From Thermofilaceae archaeon (GTDB lineage Archaea > Thermoproteota > Thermoprotei > Thermofilales > Thermofilaceae), in contig JANXEW010000003.1 of the NCBI GenBank assembly GCA_025057995.1, positions 1 through 64,000 of the forward strand: 64,000 bases of DNA. Direction: 5' to 3'. The translations under genes were made by a program, and so were the position numbers. This document shows positions 49,971 through 58,004 of this stretch, piece by piece (the stretch's first letter is position 1; every line of letters begins with the position of its first letter). The notes beneath the pieces were generated by a model. It was not told where the DNA came from and did not search any database. It saw only the letters and a program-made list of their open reading frames with translations.

Positions 49971-52153
49971 AACTGATATTGGTTCTAAGCATCCCATTCA
50001 TCTTTGCGTTAGCTTGTGCTCAACCATACGTGACGACCTTACAGCCTGAATCTGAAGTAGTAGACGCGACGGTGGTTGGAGACCGGTTAACAGTTTTGTA
50101 TGCTAATGGTAGCCTCATAGTTTACAGCTTACCTTATTTAACATTGGATAGAATGGTTAATTTATCATTCATGAACACGAAGCTTGTTGGTATTGGTGCT
50201 TTAGAAGACAAATCGATAGTATTAATTTTCAATAATGGAACCATACTCACCTTTGATCCTAACACCGGGGTTGTAACAGGGTCGGTGAATGTTGAAATTA
50301 GCGAGCCGATTGATCGCGCTGTAGTGGGCGGGAGATGGATAGCTTTGTTCACAAAATACCATTATTTAACTGAGAAATCTTTAGTAAAGTTAGATCGAGT
50401 ATACATTTATGATACCAAACTAAAAGCAGTCACTTTTGTTATAGATAGAAAAGCAGGTATAAGGATGGTATATGTTTTCAATGCGAAAATAGTCGGAAAC
50501 CTACTTTTAGTGATAGGAATTGATACAACTTGCGAGATATGTAAACTCACTGACACCTATGCCGCCGTGTATAACTTGACAAACTTCGAGCTCCTGTTCT
50601 TGAAAAGGGTAGGCGAATGCAAAGCTGATATAAGTTCTCGAGGATTGATAGCCATTAACGTTCACCAAGGTATCGGTTTCTTTTACGATTTCTCAACTAA
50701 GCAAGAAACGAATTTTAACATAGAGGGAAATATTTTAAATATAAAAATAGTAGAAGAAAATATTTTTATTCTTTCACGCAAAGAAAATAGCTTTTATATT
50801 TTTAGATTAGATAAAGGAACCATTACTAAACTTAAGGAGTATGAGGATGGATACGAGTTATTTTTTATAAACTCGCAATTATATGTGGCATCTTCCTATA
50901 TCTACTTTGGGGATCAAAAACTACGTGTAGCTAGCTTTGTACCACCATGGAAACCTAGACTCATTGGCGAGTATGAGGGAGGTGCTATACTACTTTACGG
51001 TAGGTGGCTGTTGTGTTCAGTGTACGACGTCGTTGAACGCGTCGACTTTGCGCTTGTGCAAGTGATAACTGAAGCTGGCTCAACCATAGTAGTCCCTCGG
51101 TTAGGCTTAACGGCACAGAGCAATAATTCAGGTGTTGCACTGTTGAAGCTTCCGCCCGGTTTGTATGAAATTAGAGTCGAAAAAAGTGGTTTTAAACCAA
51201 ATTCAACGGAGGTAGATGTTAAAGCTGGTGATGATCTAGTATTACACATCCAATTAACCCGAGATTCTAGAGAAGTCTCTGATGAGAACGAGACAGCGTT
51301 TCTAAAAATCCTCCTTGTCAACGCTTCATCTCAAACAGTTAGTCACGTTGCTGAAATCTGTGATTCGAATGGTTCGCTATTGAAGAAAGTTCATTTAAAT
51401 ATCAGCGAAAACGTCGTGAAGCTTAAACCTGGGGACTATATAGTGAAGGTTAGTTTCAACGGATGTTCGTGGAACAGGACCATTCAATTAAGCTCAGGCG
51501 ATAACGCTGAAGTAAGTATACATTTCAACTGTTCACACGATTCAGTTGTGACGTCAATTGATTCAGACGAGAGAAGGAGGGTTGATGTTGATGAAATAAA
51601 GTCGGCAATTCTCCCCTTAATGTCTTTGGATAAAACTCCGCGGGACTCGTCGAAGCAGCATCTTCCAAGGCTCTATGATATAAGAGGAGAGGTTATAGAT
51701 CCGAATGAAGGTGTCAAAGTGCTCGTCTTCTTTTACACGAAATGTACAGGGTGTTCGCTACTCGTTCCGAAACTTAAAGGGTTACAAGTTGATATGGTCA
51801 TGATATCTCCCTCTACCTACGATGATGAGTTTTCACTAAGAGACTACATGGAAGAGGTTGATGCACGTGAGTGGTACTGGGTTTTAGACGAATCGGCGAG
51901 TCTCACAAGGTACTTTAATATTACAGCTTTTCCCACGGTGGTTCTGTTAGACGATGGTGTAGTTAAGTTCATCGGTGTCGGCTATTCTGAAGAAGCTCGT
52001 GAAATGGCCGCCATCATAGCTGGTGCTCTAACACGCTATCTAGAAGAGCTCACTGATCCAGCTGCTTTGGCCGCCTTGTTTGGTGCCTTTTTGCTTATCC
52101 TCATGTCTCGTATATGGAAAGCCAGGGAATGGCAAGCTGACTTCGAGACATAA
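49967..52153 (+). CDS. Secreted beta-propeller/PEGA-like protein with thioredoxin-like domain and C-terminal membrane anchor
   Basis: A 728-residue extracytoplasmic protein. Residues 1-18 are a signal peptide (LILVLSIPFIFALACAQ). Residues about 20-340 contain repeated short strand units like a propeller. Two carboxypeptidase-regulatory/PEGA-type repeats follow (GLYEIRVEKSGFKPNSTEVDVKAGDDLVLHIQL and GDYIVKVSFNGC...). Then a thioredoxin-like domain with VFFYTKCTGCSLLVPKL (CxxC), the FNITAFPTVVLLDDG cis-Pro strand and a helix. The end is a single hydrophobic anchor (PAALAALFGAFLLILM) and a short tail. Cysteines ahead of the thioredoxin domain may be its disulfide targets. ATG 49967 overlaps the coiled-coil gene. 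Confidence 0.75.
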   Translation: MKLILVLSIPFIFALACAQPYVTTLQPESEVVDATVVGDRLTVLYANGSLIVYSLPYLTLDRMVNLSFMNTKLVGIGALEDKSIVLIFNNGTILTFDPNTGVVTGSVNVEISEPIDRAVVGGRWIALFTKYHYLTEKSLVKLDRVYIYDTKLKAVTFVIDRKAGIRMVYVFNAKIVGNLLLVIGIDTTCEICKLTDTYAAVYNLTNFELLFLKRVGECKADISSRGLIAINVHQGIGFFYDFSTKQETNFNIEGNILNIKIVEENIFILSRKENSFYIFRLDKGTITKLKEYEDGYELFFINSQLYVASSYIYFGDQKLRVASFVPPWKPRLIGEYEGGAILLYGRWLLCSVYDVVERVDFALVQVITEAGSTIVVPRLGLTAQSNNSGVALLKLPPGLYEIRVEKSGFKPNSTEVDVKAGDDLVLHIQLTRDSREVSDENETAFLKILLVNASSQTVSHVAEICDSNGSLLKKVHLNISENVVKLKPGDYIVKVSFNGCSWNRTIQLSSGDNAEVSIHFNCSHDSVVTSIDSDERRRVDVDEIKSAILPLMSLDKTPRDSSKQHLPRLYDIRGEVIDPNEGVKVLVFFYTKCTGCSLLVPKLKGLQVDMVMISPSTYDDEFSLRDYMEEVDAREWYWVLDESASLTRYFNITAFPTVVLLDDGVVKFIGVGYSEEAREMAAIIAGALTRYLEELTDPAALAALFGAFLLILMSRIWKAREWQADFET

Positions 52154-52184
52154 TCCAGACGAAGAGGATTTAAGGAGGCTCTAA

Positions 52185-52241
52185 ATGGTTAAGTCTGAAG
52201 AAGTATGGGAGGTAAAAAGAGACCATCAATATCCCAATTAG
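52185..52241 (+). other. Short upstream ORF overlapping the S25e start
   Basis: ATG 52185 has an ideal AAGGAGG six bases upstream (52172-52178) but opens an 18-codon frame (MVKSEEVWEVKRDHQYPN) that ends at TAG 52241, out of frame with S25e. The S25e ATG 52205 lies inside it, 26 bases from the Shine-Dalgarno sequence. It could be a leader peptide coupling translation, or a chance match. Confidence 0.35.
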
Positions 52242-52534
52242 AGAAAAGGGTGCAAAAAGAACAAGAGAGTAAAACATCTAAACAAGAAGGTGGAGGAAAG
52301 CCTAAGCTTAAGGTTACTGGCGAAGGAGCTCTAACTCAGACGTCAGTGGATGTTATATATCGAGAGTTAGCTAAACTCCCCTACGCAACCCCCTACCAGG
52401 TGTCCAGCATGTTTGGGATAAAGGTTAGTGAAGCTAAACGGGTACTACGTAGACTCGAAGAACAAGGAGCTCTTAAGCTACTAGACGCTAATAAGCGTGT
52501 GAAAATCTACGTTCCCGCTAAAGCGGCAAGCTAG
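52205..52534 (+). CDS. rps25e: 30S ribosomal protein S25e
   Basis: A small basic ribosomal protein with the archaeal N-terminus MGGKKRPSISQLEKR, a Lys/Glu-rich linker, and the S25e winged helix (about residues 40-109): YRELAKLPYATPYQVSSMFGIKVSEAKRVLRRLEEQGALKLLDANKRVKIYVP. It is found in archaea and eukaryotes only, which supports the lineage. It lies after the secreted propeller protein and ends convergently, 8 bp from the next gene. Confidence 0.93.
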   Translation: MGGKKRPSISQLEKRVQKEQESKTSKQEGGGKPKLKVTGEGALTQTSVDVIYRELAKLPYATPYQVSSMFGIKVSEAKRVLRRLEEQGALKLLDANKRVKIYVPAKAAS

Positions 52535-52542
52535 CTGAGGTT

Positions 52543-53268
52543 TTACAGTCCTAAAACGTCGGCTAGACTTTTTTGCGGTAAAATACTAGCTGACTTTTGT
52601 ATAATTTTTTCGATGGATTCTCTATCAGCGTTAACTATTCCAGGCTCAAGTATTTTAACTAAACCTTCGCTTGATAACCTCCTTAAAAGTGAGTCCGGAT
52701 CTTTCACTCCCAAACTTTTCATGTCCGATTTAAACCGAAGTTCTCCAACGCTCCAATATCTACGTAGATACTGGAGGGCTAGCAAAAATTCCTTATCTAA
52801 AGATAATAGAGTCTGGGTGGAGGGGGACTCTCTTTCTAGAATACTACTCTCAGGTTCCGAGAGTTCGCCAGCTGTATTTAACTCCTTTCGGGGTTTTTCT
52901 TTCTCTTCTTCTTTTACCTCAGTTGTCTTTTGTTCTTCCTCGTACAAGAACTTTAGTAAAGCCCCATGTTGATCTTTGGAAAAATGTGGCGTCTTCCTTT
53001 TTGTAACCTTAGAATGATGAACGGTAGCCGAGATTTTTCTCACGTAGATTCTTTTCGGGATAATGATATCTAGGTGCTCATCGACAACCTCTACCTCAGA
53101 AGCAGCTTCTATGAAACTCCTCCGTTGTAATTCTTCAATGAGAAGCGACAGCGTGACGAGACCTATCCTTTTATCCTCTCCCCACTTCAACAACTCATCT
53201 ATCGTCAATGTTTGTTTAGATTTCACAAGCTCCTCAAGCTCCTTCAGCAGCTCTTCGTACTCATCCAT
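52543..53268 (-). CDS. Putative double winged-helix protein, unknown function
   Basis: A 241-residue protein with two HTH-like ends separated by a charged, low-complexity linker (TEVKEEEKEKPRKELN). The N-terminal part (about residues 15-65) reads like a winged helix, TIDELLKWGEDKRIGLVTLSLLIEELQRRSFIEA, and the C-terminal one (about 165-215) like another, YWSVGELRFKSDMKSLGVKDPDSLLRRLSSEGLVKIL. No family is recognised. It is 13 bp downstream of the PqqD-like gene on the same strand; the two are likely one operon. Confidence 0.6.
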   Translation of the reverse strand: MDEYEELLKELEELVKSKQTLTIDELLKWGEDKRIGLVTLSLLIEELQRRSFIEAASEVEVVDEHLDIIIPKRIYVRKISATVHHSKVTKRKTPHFSKDQHGALLKFLYEEEQKTTEVKEEEKEKPRKELNTAGELSEPESSILERESPSTQTLLSLDKEFLLALQYLRRYWSVGELRFKSDMKSLGVKDPDSLLRRLSSEGLVKILEPGIVNADRESIEKIIQKSASILPQKSLADVLGL

Positions 53269-53281
53269 GGCTCTGACCTGT

Positions 53282-53713
53282 TTATGAACCAGTTTGAGAA
53301 CTTGTATGTTCAGTAGATGGACTTGGAGCTATTAACGCTACAAGGCCTCTTTCGGACAGCATCTGAAGATATGCTAGAAGAGAAGTTTGTGCTTCTCTCC
53401 GATGCAGTTTAAATTGCTTAGCGACATGCTCGATTACATTATTAACGGTCTTCTCACCATCTAGCAGCTCCCACACGAAGCCTCCTACTTGATCGAGTAC
53501 TATTTTTCTCTCAGTTGGTTCTTTTACAAATCCGCTAAAGAGACCGGGTTTCGAGGAAGGTTCAAGCTTTATCGTGAGTACAACTTCCCCCTTCTCGTTC
53601 TTCTCCCAAGTAACTGTAGGGTTCCTTATAGGCTTGCTAGCTAGTATCACCTCCAAGGGGATGGGCGGAGGCTCGACCTTTCTCGAACGCTTAAACAGTG
53701 GCACGTTATGCAC
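53282..53713 (-). CDS. Standalone PqqD-like (RRE-fold) protein
   Basis: A 143-residue protein. The C-terminal 75 residues match the PqqD/RiPP-recognition-element winged helix: KIVLDQVGGFVWELLDGEKTVNNVIEHVAKQFKLHRREAQTSLLAYLQMLSERGLVALI. The N-terminal part has PIRNPTVTWEKNEKGEVVLTIKL. PqqD folds bind leader peptides in RiPP pathways, but no radical SAM maturase or precursor is next to it. Archaeal standalone members are common enough that another role is possible. ATG 53713 faces the Lhr helicase gene. Confidence 0.75.
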   Translation of the reverse strand: MHNVPLFKRSRKVEPPPIPLEVILASKPIRNPTVTWEKNEKGEVVLTIKLEPSSKPGLFSGFVKEPTERKIVLDQVGGFVWELLDGEKTVNNVIEHVAKQFKLHRREAQTSLLAYLQMLSERGLVALIAPSPSTEHTSSQTGS

Positions 53714-53775
53714 TTAATACACTACGTTAAATTTTTGGCGCAGCCCATACCTAGTGCTTCAACGGGTTTAAGTGT

Positions 53776-56544
53776 ATGAACGCTAGCGAGCTACTGAACA
53801 GTAAACTCTTGGAAGTATCCCTTAAGTACGGGTACGTAAGTTTTAACGAATTACAGTTACGCGCCTTTGCCACTCTAAAAAGAAGAGTTAACACGGTCAT
53901 TATAGCACCCACGGGTTACGGTAAAACAGAGGCTGTTCTTTTCCCGATAATGAGTTCCCTTGTGACAATGGATATAGGTGATCAAAGGGTTAAGGCGCTT
54001 TATATAACACCTCTCCGCGCGCTTAACAGGGACATCTTTCACCGGATGAATAAAATAGCTTTAGAGCTTGGTTTAAGGCTTGGAGTTAGACACGGTGACA
54101 CACCGCAGAGTGCCAGGAGGAAGATGATAGAAAACCCTCCTCAGATCCTTATAACAACTCCTGAGACACTCCAGTTTATACTCGTAAATAAGAAGATGCG
54201 AGAAGCATTGCAGGATTTAGAGTGGGTAGTAGTTGACGAGTTGCACGAGTTAATATCGAGTAAGCGTGGTGCTCAACTGACGATCTCCCTTGAAAGATTA
54301 GAATCGCTTTGCAGACTAGAGCTATGCAGGGTGGGACTCTCCGCTACGCTTAGAGATCCTATCCAGGCAGGGTTCTTCCTTACAGGCGGGAGATACTTCG
54401 AAGTAGTAGAAGCTGAGGGGGTTAGAAGATATGAGGTAAGCGTGGTTTACGTAAGCTCTTACGATGATGTTGAGGAAAGAGTAAAATTTCTAGCCGATCT
54501 CCTGGATCAATACGGGAGCGTTATCGTTTTCACAAACACTCGTGAGACAGCAGAGGCTCTGGGAGCTAGGCTGAGAAAGCTTCGCAGCGGAGTAATTGAA
54601 GTCCACCACGGCTCCCTATCTAAGGAGCAAAGAGTTGAGGTTGAGCGAAGATTGAAGGAAGGGCTTTTGAGATGTGTCATAGCTACCTCTAGCTTAGAGC
54701 TAGGCATAGACGTAGGTCATGTGGGTTACGTAGTGCAGTATATGTCACCTAGGCAGGTAAATCGTCTAGTCCAAAGAATCGGTAGAAGTTCGCATTTTAT
54801 AGGAGGAGTTGCCAAGGGATGCATCATTGCGGCGGATCCTGATGACCTTCTGGAATCCATCGTGATCTCTAAGCGAGCTGCACACGGGGATCTTGAAAAC
54901 ATTGGTTTTGAAGAGAAGGCTTACGATGTCCTAGCCCATCAGCTCGTGGGGTTGCTTTTAGAGCGGGGTGAAGTGAGCATCGAGGAAGCGCATAAATTGG
55001 TGTCAAGGGCCTGGCCCTATAGAAACATTAGTATCCGCGAGTTAAAGACCCTAGCAGAGTTTCTAAATAGTATTAAGATCCTACGGTTAAAGAATGAGAA
55101 GTTGTCATTGGGTTCACGGAGTATTCGATACTATTATGAAGCTGCATCGACTATACCGGATGTAGAAACACTAGATGTGATTGATGTAGCTGATAGAAGG
55201 AAAATCGGAGTTTTGGATGGAGATTTCGCCATTTCTTCCCTAGCTGAGGGGAGTAGGTTCATACTGGGAGGCAAAGCATGGGAAGTGGTAAAGCTTGCTT
55301 TGGATGAGGGGAGAGTTTACGTAAATGCGGCGGGTGAATTCGAGGCTGCTATACCCGCTTGGATGGGGGAAGATCTACCGGTCCCTTATAAAGTGGCTAG
55401 AGAGGTGGGTGCTTTAAGGCGAAGGTTGCTTTCAGAGCCTTTATCTAAGCTCTCGAAGGAATACGGTGTGGATGAACGAGTACTCAGTGAAGTAAGAGGG
55501 TACCTTGAATCTCAAAAGCAAGTTACCGGCATGATCCCCAGTGATAGAGATATTATTATTGAGTGCGGGAATAAGTTGGTTGTTATACATGCTTGCCTAG
55601 GTACGAGGGCCAATTCGCTTCTAGCCCTGCTTTTAAGCTTCATGCTTGCGAAAGGACGCGGAATTTCCTCTAAACAATACTTTGATGCATATCGTGTAGC
55701 TTTCTCTCTTTCGAGAGATATCAGTCCAGAGGATATCAGAGAGTTATTAATTAACAAGTTTGATGAGTTAATATCTCTGGTGAGAGAAGCTATAAAGACT
55801 TCTGGTTTATACTTGTGGAAGCTTAAACACGTTTGCCAGAGGATGGGTATATTAGAAAAGGGTTCTGAGCCTAAGCTGCCTATTAAAAAACTAGCTGAGT
55901 TACTGGAAGGAAGCGCTGTTGAAGAAGAAGTAATAAGAGAGCTTCTAAATACGCGCTTAGATTTGGAAACTTTACGGTTGCTATCGAATAATTTAAAAGA
56001 AAAAAGAGTGCAAATTCACGCCGTGAGAGTAAAAGAGTTCTCACCTATGGCTAAGATCCTTTTCGAGAAGCCTTATAGGGTGGGAATTTTAGTAAGAGGT
56101 ACTGAGCCTCTCCTAGTTCTAGATGCTTTGAAAAAGAGATTAGTAAATACTCGCATGCCCCTTGTATGTTTACACTGCTTAGAATGGAGCAATGAGATTC
56201 TTGTAGGTGAAGCGCCAGAACAACTACTTTGTCCTAAATGTGGTTCAAAAGCTATCGCAGTTCTCAACTACTGGGGTAATGATGCTTTAAAGGTGCTGAA
56301 AAAATGGAGAAAAGGTGGGAAACTCAGCAAAGAGGAAACAGACATAGTCAAAAACGCTCAGAAAAGCGCTATCCTGTTAATGAGTTATGGTAGAAAAGCT
56401 TTGTTGTGTTTAGCAGGTAGGGGAATCGGACCCACTGTCGCGTCTAAAATTTTGAGTGCAAGCAAGAGCGAAGAGGAACTCGTGCGAGATATCGCTAAGG
56501 CTGAGGTAAACTACCTTAGAACGAGGGAATACTGGGATAGGTAA
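53776..56544 (+). CDS. Lhr-like superfamily 2 helicase (aLhr2 type)
   Basis: A 922-residue DEAD/DEAH helicase. Motif I is IIAPTGYGKTEAVLFP, Ia ITPLRALNRD, II VVVDELHELI (DELH), III VGLSATLRDP, IV/V IVFTNTRETAEALGAR and CVIATSSLELGIDVGHV, VI QRIGRSSH. After the RecA pair come Lhr core winged-helix and beta-bundle domains. The C-terminus adds a four-cysteine zinc finger (LVCLHCLEWSNE..., LLCPKCGSK) and a helix-hairpin-helix-like GRGIGPTVASKIL. Lhr2 proteins unwind and anneal nucleic acids; a role in DNA repair or RNA biology is supported for relatives. The start is GTG/ATG at 53776. Confidence 0.9.
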   Translation: MNASELLNSKLLEVSLKYGYVSFNELQLRAFATLKRRVNTVIIAPTGYGKTEAVLFPIMSSLVTMDIGDQRVKALYITPLRALNRDIFHRMNKIALELGLRLGVRHGDTPQSARRKMIENPPQILITTPETLQFILVNKKMREALQDLEWVVVDELHELISSKRGAQLTISLERLESLCRLELCRVGLSATLRDPIQAGFFLTGGRYFEVVEAEGVRRYEVSVVYVSSYDDVEERVKFLADLLDQYGSVIVFTNTRETAEALGARLRKLRSGVIEVHHGSLSKEQRVEVERRLKEGLLRCVIATSSLELGIDVGHVGYVVQYMSPRQVNRLVQRIGRSSHFIGGVAKGCIIAADPDDLLESIVISKRAAHGDLENIGFEEKAYDVLAHQLVGLLLERGEVSIEEAHKLVSRAWPYRNISIRELKTLAEFLNSIKILRLKNEKLSLGSRSIRYYYEAASTIPDVETLDVIDVADRRKIGVLDGDFAISSLAEGSRFILGGKAWEVVKLALDEGRVYVNAAGEFEAAIPAWMGEDLPVPYKVAREVGALRRRLLSEPLSKLSKEYGVDERVLSEVRGYLESQKQVTGMIPSDRDIIIECGNKLVVIHACLGTRANSLLALLLSFMLAKGRGISSKQYFDAYRVAFSLSRDISPEDIRELLINKFDELISLVREAIKTSGLYLWKLKHVCQRMGILEKGSEPKLPIKKLAELLEGSAVEEEVIRELLNTRLDLETLRLLSNNLKEKRVQIHAVRVKEFSPMAKILFEKPYRVGILVRGTEPLLVLDALKKRLVNTRMPLVCLHCLEWSNEILVGEAPEQLLCPKCGSKAIAVLNYWGNDALKVLKKWRKGGKLSKEETDIVKNAQKSAILLMSYGRKALLCLAGRGIGPTVASKILSASKSEEELVRDIAKAEVNYLRTREYWDR

Positions 56545-56670
56545 ACTCCACGTAAACCTAAGAGTCATGTAACCCTTCAATTATGGTTATTAAGTTTGAG
56601 AGAAGGCTTGGTTAAAATTATTTAGTTAACTTACTAAGCTTTTAGGCATTAAAGATTGAGCATTAATGAG

Positions 56671-56680
56671 TATTATTAAA
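56671..56680 (+). promoter_or_regulatory. TATA-like element of the ribosomal P1 gene
   Basis: tattattaaa, centred about 26 bp upstream of 56702. If used, transcription would begin at the foot of the first leader hairpin and give a leader of about 117 nt, long for this window. The 274 bp between the helicase stop and P1 ATG hold this element and two hairpins and no gene. Confidence 0.5.
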
Positions 56681-56701
56681 CGAGGCTGGGTTCATGGTTT
56701 T

Positions 56702-56740
56702 CTGTAATACGATGATTTTAAGGAACATCGTATCTTACAG
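56702..56740 (+). promoter_or_regulatory. Leader hairpin 1 upstream of ribosomal P1
   Basis: CTGTAA-TACGATG, an 11-nt loop, CATCGTA, a two-base bulge (TC), then TTACAG: thirteen base pairs, all Watson-Crick. The predicted transcription start is at or next to its first base. It is too strong to be chance at this position and may be a 5'-terminal protein-binding or stability element. Confidence 0.65.
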
Positions 56741-56773
56741 TATGGATTCTTGATAGGTCACAAGGAAGGGAAA

Positions 56774-56804
56774 GCTCTTAAACCCCCTATTGAGGGGCAA
56801 GAGC
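56774..56804 (+). promoter_or_regulatory. Leader hairpin 2 abutting the P1 Shine-Dalgarno sequence
   Basis: GCTCTT pairs with AAGAGC, and inside it CCCC pairs with GGGG around a TATTGA loop, with a small asymmetric internal loop. The helix ends one base before GAGGTG (56805-56810), the Shine-Dalgarno sequence of ATG 56819, so its folding or protein binding could control ribosome access. Confidence 0.65.
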
Positions 56805-56818
56805 GAGGTGCGGATATC

Positions 56819-57142
56819 ATGGAGTATGTATATGCCAGTTTACTGCTACATTACGCTAAGCGCCCTATCACAGAAGATGGATTGAAGAAGATACTTGAAG
56901 CTGCTGGAGTCGCCGTAGATGATGTTAGAGTAAAGGCTATCGTAGCAGCTTTAAGCAATGTGAACATCGATGAAGCCATAAAGAGTGCTGGCTTTTCTGT
57001 ATCTACTGTCGCCGTGACAGCTCAACCAGTTCAGCCAGCAGCTCAGCCAGCTGCTGAGGCTAAGAAGGAAGAGAAGAGGGAGGAGGAGAAAAAGGAAAGC
57101 GAGGAAGAGGTAGCTGAAGGCTTAGCTGCGCTGTTCGGTTAA
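56819..57142 (+). CDS. rpl12: Ribosomal protein P1 (archaeal L12, stalk)
   Basis: The acidic stalk protein P1/L12, 107 residues from ATG 56819. The N-terminal dimerisation domain is YVYASLLLHYAKRPITEDGLKKILEAAGVAVDDVRVKAIVAALSNVNIDEAIKSA. An Ala/Pro/Gln hinge follows (AQPVQPAAQPAAEAKKEE), then a Glu/Lys-rich run and the conserved C-terminal GLAALFG that recruits elongation factors. The open frame begins earlier (56750) but the preceding sequence is the structured leader. It usually sits with L11, L1 and L10; those are not adjacent here. The last 21 bp overlap the convergent membrane protein. Confidence 0.93.
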   Translation: MEYVYASLLLHYAKRPITEDGLKKILEAAGVAVDDVRVKAIVAALSNVNIDEAIKSAGFSVSTVAVTAQPVQPAAQPAAEAKKEEKREEEKKESEEEVAEGLAALFG

Positions 57143-57871
57143 CGACTTGAGTAAAGCTTCCACTTTACGTGGGTCATCAGAGTATAACCTGATCTTGCTG
57201 GATAAGCTTCCAGATACAGAGGTTGTTTTTGTTTTAAACTCTAAAAAGTGGCGGCGAGTATCGACTTTTACTATAGATATGTGTACGGGAGCCTTAATGG
57301 GTGTTCTCCCCTCTAGTAATAGCCCTTTATCGGTAACTATGTAGAATGAAGGGACCTCTATCCTACCGCCTAGCTTCTCTAAGCGTAACTTTGTAAGGAA
57401 GTTGACTATTTGAAAAATTATCATAAAAAAGCCATAAAATATTAAAAATGATATAAATGATTCCATATTTGATTCAAAATTGAATATTTTTAGAAAATCC
57501 TTAATCGATTGAATTATCTGATCTCTTACACCTGGTACGAATATCAGGATCATAAAAAGGAACGGCGTAACCATCTGCGGTATAAGAGCTGTTGACTGTT
57601 TGCTCAATTCTTCCTGAAGCAAACGGTCGCGTGATTTTAAGCGTTCAACTTCATTCCGGCTAATCGACAAAAGTACCTGTCCGCTTTTCACATATTCAAT
57701 ATCTCGGATAATCGTCGCGGCGCTTCTTCCACCCAAAACTAGAGTTATAGCTATAGTAGCTATAATGTAAATAATAAAGAAAGTCCCCATGTGCTGGGGT
57801 TGGTGAGAAGATAGGTAAGCAAATACTATTAGAAGCGCCACTGAAACGAGTGTTGTAAGACGTGAGTCCAT
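57122..57871 (-). CDS. Archaeal membrane protein (possibly DUF2208)
   Basis: A 249-residue protein with two N-terminal helices (residues about 5-45), a cytosolic coiled segment (ISRNEVERLKSRDRLLQEELSKQ), then two further hydrophobic helices (about 97-160, ALIPQMVTPFLFMILIFVPG and FISFLIFYGFFMIIFQIVNFL) and a soluble beta-rich C-terminus. The arrangement recalls the archaeal DUF2208 family, a tentative match from memory. It overlaps the end of the P1 gene by 21 bp, convergent. The middle (57400-57500) is A/T-rich, as usual for membrane segments. Function unknown. Confidence 0.65.
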   Translation of the reverse strand: MDSRLTTLVSVALLIVFAYLSSHQPQHMGTFFIIYIIATIAITLVLGGRSAATIIRDIEYVKSGQVLLSISRNEVERLKSRDRLLQEELSKQSTALIPQMVTPFLFMILIFVPGVRDQIIQSIKDFLKIFNFESNMESFISFLIFYGFFMIIFQIVNFLTKLRLEKLGGRIEVPSFYIVTDKGLLLEGRTPIKAPVHISIVKVDTRRHFLEFKTKTTSVSGSLSSKIRLYSDDPRKVEALLKSLTEQRS

Positions 57872-58004
57872 GAGTTAAACCTCTATCGGTTGATCTGAAA
57901 AAACTTGTGTAGTATGTTAAAGGCTAACTTGAATTTCGATGGGACAGACAGTTTAGTGAGATGTCTTAAAAAAGGTCTGATAAATAGAGTGGAGGGCATT
58001 AGTC

